Origin: Blastocatellia bacterium
GTDB lineage: Bacteria; Acidobacteriota; Blastocatellia; Pyrinomonadales; Pyrinomonadaceae
Direction of reading: 5' to 3'
Length of the DNA stretch: 64,000 bases
NCBI GenBank assembly: GCA_016789145.1
Contig: JAEUQI010000001.1
Location: 27,875-91,874 of the forward strand
Part shown: positions 61,253 to 64,000 of the stretch, piece by piece
Layout: every line of letters begins with the position of its first letter
Numbering within the stretch: the first letter of the stretch is position 1
Program-made: the position numbers and the translations under genes
Notes under the pieces: model-generated
What the model was told of the DNA's origin: nothing
Database searches by the model: none
The model's input: only the letters and a program-made list of their open reading frames with translations

Positions 61253-62371
61253 ATGTCCACCGAGATCGAGATCAAAACCGAACGACTCGTCCGCAGCATC
61301 GGCCCGTATTACGCCGGCGCAATGCTGAACGCTCAGCATAACTTCGCCTGGATCACCGGCGGAGCGAACACCGCGATCGACACGAGCCGCGAAAATGGAG
61401 CGGCGACGATCCTCGTCACGAACAAAGGTAAACGCTATCTGATCGCGAGCAACATCGAGATACAGCGGATGCTCGACGAACAGGTCGATGCGAAACTTTT
61501 CGAACCTGTCGAATTTCAATGGCAAGAGGAAAAAGCCCAGCCTGAACTCGTGCGGCTTTTGGCGGGCGACCTCGCTCAGGGCCAGGTTATTGCCGACATT
61601 CCGTTCACATCGGCACCTGCGTTGGAATCAATATTTGCTAATCAACGATTTCAGCTGACCAAAGAGGAAAAAGAACGCTATCGCGACCTCGGACGCGACG
61701 CTGCCGAAGCAATGTCGAACACGGCCAAAGAAATTCGCCTAGGTCAATCTGAGAACGAGATCGCAAACACGTTGCGGTCCGAACTTGGCACGAAGAATAT
61801 CAGTTCGGTGGTCACGCTTGTTGCCGCCGATGACCGCATCGCGAAATATCGGCATCCTGTTCCGACCGATAACCGCTGGGAGAAAACGCTGCTACTCGTA
61901 ACCTGCGCCAAACGCCGCGGACTGATCGCGAGCCTCAGCCGAATGATCTCGATCGGCGAGCCGACCGACGAATTGAAACGCAAGACCGAGGCCGCCGCGT
62001 TCGTCCACGCTTCGCTTCAACACGCGACACGCATTGCCGTCAATCCGGAAACTCTCGGCTCCGAGCTTTATGCAGTTGCGACCGATGCTTACCAGAAAAT
62101 GGGCGTTGCCGACGAGATCAACAAACATCACCAAGGCGGCGCGACCGGCTATCGAACACGCGATTGGGTCGCTCATCCCGCAAGCCTTGAGCAGATTTTT
62201 CCGGACCAGGCATTCGCATGGAATCCTTCGATAACAGGAACCAAGGTCGAGGACACGATAGTTCGAAATGACGGCGATATCGAGGTTCTCACGGCGAGCC
62301 CCGATTTCCCGACAATTGAGACCGTGATCGAAGGCCGCAGCTATTTTTCGCATGGAATTTTGACGATCTAA
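61253..62371 (+). CDS. M24 (creatinase/aminopeptidase P)-like protein lacking metal ligands
   Basis: 372 aa. Creatinase-type N-terminal domain (about 1-145) and pita-bread C-terminal domain with LGQSENEIAN, KTEAAAFVHASL, HHQGGATGYRTRDW and GTKVEDTIV. Aminopeptidase P needs two Asp (as in DxGxxxxxYxSDxTR), a His and two Glu; the Asp positions read LLVTCAKRRGLIASLSR here, so no dinuclear metal site is visible apart from the final Glu. It may be a hydrolase without metal, as creatinase is, or a regulatory relative. It lies within the sugar-acid operon 16 bases before the transporter gene. Confidence 0.75.
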   Translation: MSTEIEIKTERLVRSIGPYYAGAMLNAQHNFAWITGGANTAIDTSRENGAATILVTNKGKRYLIASNIEIQRMLDEQVDAKLFEPVEFQWQEEKAQPELVRLLAGDLAQGQVIADIPFTSAPALESIFANQRFQLTKEEKERYRDLGRDAAEAMSNTAKEIRLGQSENEIANTLRSELGTKNISSVVTLVAADDRIAKYRHPVPTDNRWEKTLLLVTCAKRRGLIASLSRMISIGEPTDELKRKTEAAAFVHASLQHATRIAVNPETLGSELYAVATDAYQKMGVADEINKHHQGGATGYRTRDWVAHPASLEQIFPDQAFAWNPSITGTKVEDTIVRNDGDIEVLTASPDFPTIETVIEGRSYFSHGILTI

Positions 62372-62387
62372 TGAGGAGCAACAAACG

Positions 62388-63884
62388 ATGAACAACGACC
62401 AAGCCGACATTATTGAAAGCCAGAAAGAACAGGACGACGGAGAATTTCTCGCGGCTCCCGAGGAATCAGGCGGTTCTGCCGCGGGTGCCGTTATCGCTGG
62501 CGTCGGCGACGTTGTGAAACGCGTTGGCCGCTATCGCTGGACGATCTGTGCGTTACTGTTTTTCGCGTCGGCCATTAACTACGTCGATCGCCAGGTCATC
62601 GCCATTCTCAAGCCGACATTGACTGCCGAATTCGGCTGGACGGATATCGATTACGGCTGGATCATCTTCGCGTTTTCGACCGCCTATGCGATCGGTTTCA
62701 TCTTTGCCGGGCGGTTCATGGACAAATTCGGCACGAAGATCGGCTTCTCGGTCGCGATCGTACTTTGGAGCATCGGAGCCCTGATGCACGCGTGGGCGGT
62801 CGGCGTCGGCGAAGTTGCCTTGCCCATTCTAACGCCGATCATAAACGGCCTGCTTTCAGCAGTTAACGCGATAATCACGCCACTCGGATTTGCTCCGTGG
62901 TCGATCGTATTGTCAGTTTCGGTCGCCGGCTTCATTGTTGCCAGGTTCGTTCTCGGGCTCGGAGAATCGGGCAATTTCCCGGCGGCTATCAAGACGACGG
63001 CTGAATGGTTCCCAAAGAAAGAACGTGCTCTTTCTACAGGTATTTTCAATGCCGGCACTAACGTCGGAGCTCTCGTCACGCCGTTGGTCGTGCCGATCCT
63101 CGTCGCAATTTGGGGCTGGTACGAGGCGTTCATAGTTACGGGCGTTCTCGGTTTTATCTGGCTTGCGTTTTGGCTAGTGATGTATAAGCGGCCCGACCAG
63201 CATCCGCGGCTTTCAAAAGAAGAACTCGCCTATATCCAAAGCGATCCGGCAGAACCGACGACCAAGATACCTTGGGCAAAACTCATCAAATATCGCCAAA
63301 CATGGGCGTTCGCCGTCGGCAAATTCCTGACCGATCCGATCTGGTGGATCTATCTTTTCTGGGTGCCTGATTTTCTGCAACGTCAACACGGCCTTGATCT
63401 CAAATCGTTCGGCCTGCCGATCGCTGTGATCTACATCATCGCTGACGTCGGCAGCGTCGGCGGCGGCTGGATCTCATCGTGGCTCATCAAACGCGGCTGG
63501 ACGATCAACAGATCGCGTAAGACGGCGATGCTCGTCTGTGCGTTAGCTGTGGTGCCGATCGTGTTGGCATCAGTAACATCGAGCTTGTGGCTCGGTGTGA
63601 TCCTGATCGGCATCGCGGCGGCGGCTCACCAAGGCTGGTCGGCGAATCTGTTCACGCTCACATCGGACACGTTCCCGAAACAAGCCGTCGGCTCGGTCGT
63701 CGGCATCGGCGGCATGTTCGGCGCCATCGGCGGAATGGTCATCGCACCGCTCGTCGGCTACATTCTGGCGAAATCAAACAGCTACGTCCCGATCTTCATC
63801 ATCGCAGCATCGGCGTATTTGGTCGCTTTGCTGCTGATACACCTGCTCGCTCCGAAGCTAGAACAGGCAAAGATCGAGGCATAG
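62388..63884 (+). CDS. MFS transporter, ExuT/hexuronate-type
   Basis: 498 aa with about 12 membrane segments starting at residue 47 (WTICALLFFASAINYVDRQVIAILKPTL). RxxGLGExxxFP-type signature is RFVLGLGESGNFPAAIKTTAEWFP, the anion:cation symporter/hexuronate family pattern. A 45-residue acidic cytoplasmic N-terminus and two central insertions are present. ATGAGGAGCAACAAACG-ATG provides a GAGGAG site. It probably brings in the uronate or aldonate for the cluster. Confidence 0.9.
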   Translation: MNNDQADIIESQKEQDDGEFLAAPEESGGSAAGAVIAGVGDVVKRVGRYRWTICALLFFASAINYVDRQVIAILKPTLTAEFGWTDIDYGWIIFAFSTAYAIGFIFAGRFMDKFGTKIGFSVAIVLWSIGALMHAWAVGVGEVALPILTPIINGLLSAVNAIITPLGFAPWSIVLSVSVAGFIVARFVLGLGESGNFPAAIKTTAEWFPKKERALSTGIFNAGTNVGALVTPLVVPILVAIWGWYEAFIVTGVLGFIWLAFWLVMYKRPDQHPRLSKEELAYIQSDPAEPTTKIPWAKLIKYRQTWAFAVGKFLTDPIWWIYLFWVPDFLQRQHGLDLKSFGLPIAVIYIIADVGSVGGGWISSWLIKRGWTINRSRKTAMLVCALAVVPIVLASVTSSLWLGVILIGIAAAAHQGWSANLFTLTSDTFPKQAVGSVVGIGGMFGAIGGMVIAPLVGYILAKSNSYVPIFIIAASAYLVALLLIHLLAPKLEQAKIEA

Positions 63885-64000
63885 ATCAGATCGCACAAAC
63901 GCAAGTGTTAAGGGGCGTGCCAAGTCGAGTCACCTCGAACAAGGCCGCCCCGCACTGTGGTTTTTTTGAAAAAAACTTCGTGATTTCGCGGAAATCGGGA

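Overview
The window looks like a piece of a Gram-negative chromosome. The mix of families would fit Acidobacteriota (for example a Blastocatellia-type genome): exported Rhs/YD proteins, an outer-membrane porin-cytochrome conduit, sigma-54 enhancer-binding proteins, Ccs-type cytochrome c biogenesis and uronate catabolism. This is inference from gene content; there is no rRNA or marker gene to confirm it. About the first 32 kb are accessory and by eye more AT-rich; from about 33 kb the gene order looks like ordinary chromosome with well-formed operons.

Layout. 1-7.6 kb: a giant exported Rhs protein with a phospholipase A2-like C-terminal tip, a WD40-type exported protein 2 bases downstream of it, and remains of a second Rhs gene. 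7.9-12.6 kb: an unrecognised, defence-like module (AdkA-like kinase, two divergent copies of an unknown protein family, XRE regulator, ImmA/IrrE-type metallopeptidase, unknown partner, BpsA/NPPW methyltransferase). 13.4-21.6 kb: a six-gene operon (radical SAM, three-part ABC importer, histidine-kinase-like sensor, sigma-54 activator) preceded by a sigma-54 promoter. 21.7-23.9 kb: a membrane/lipoprotein/VWA-like fusion gene with its own sigma-54 promoter and a decayed partial copy; both promoters have the same dyad (ATGACATCACGTSAT) 90-100 bp upstream, so the two units probably form one regulon. 24.4-27.1 kb: a tyrosine integrase, a tRNA-Thr 3' fragment, a nucleotidyltransferase-type gene pair and an intact tRNA-Thr(CGT), with a 126-bp direct repeat. 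27.2-32 kb: a three-gene restriction-modification system. 32.1-32.35 kb: a 21-bp periodic repeat array.

33-43 kb: an LD-carboxypeptidase, then a stress unit in which a small membrane protein and a UspA protein are divergently expressed from two facing sigma-54 promoters, next to a PAS histidine kinase and an NtrC-type activator; then the ccs genes resB-ccsA and a TPR protein. 43.3-52.5 kb: an extracellular electron transfer locus. It has two nine-heme cytochromes, a one-heme cytochrome, a CbcL-like nine-heme/cytochrome b fusion, an MtrA-type decaheme plus MtrB-type porin pair, and a Crp/Fnr regulator. Three perfect TGTGA-N6-TCACA boxes stand before the three main transcription units, and the regulator has the matching RETVTR recognition helix, so the locus appears to carry its own regulator.

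52.6-56.9 kb: a glutamate-cysteine-ligase-like/CBS fusion, an aspartoacylase-type gene and a tandem UspA gene with a further sigma-54 promoter. 56.9-63.9 kb: a divergent uronate/inositol-type sugar-acid catabolic cluster (IolB/KduI-like isomerase, UxaA, NagB-like protein; SDR, M24-like protein, MFS transporter) with GntR-type AATTGGTT-A-AACCAATT palindromes in the shared promoter region.
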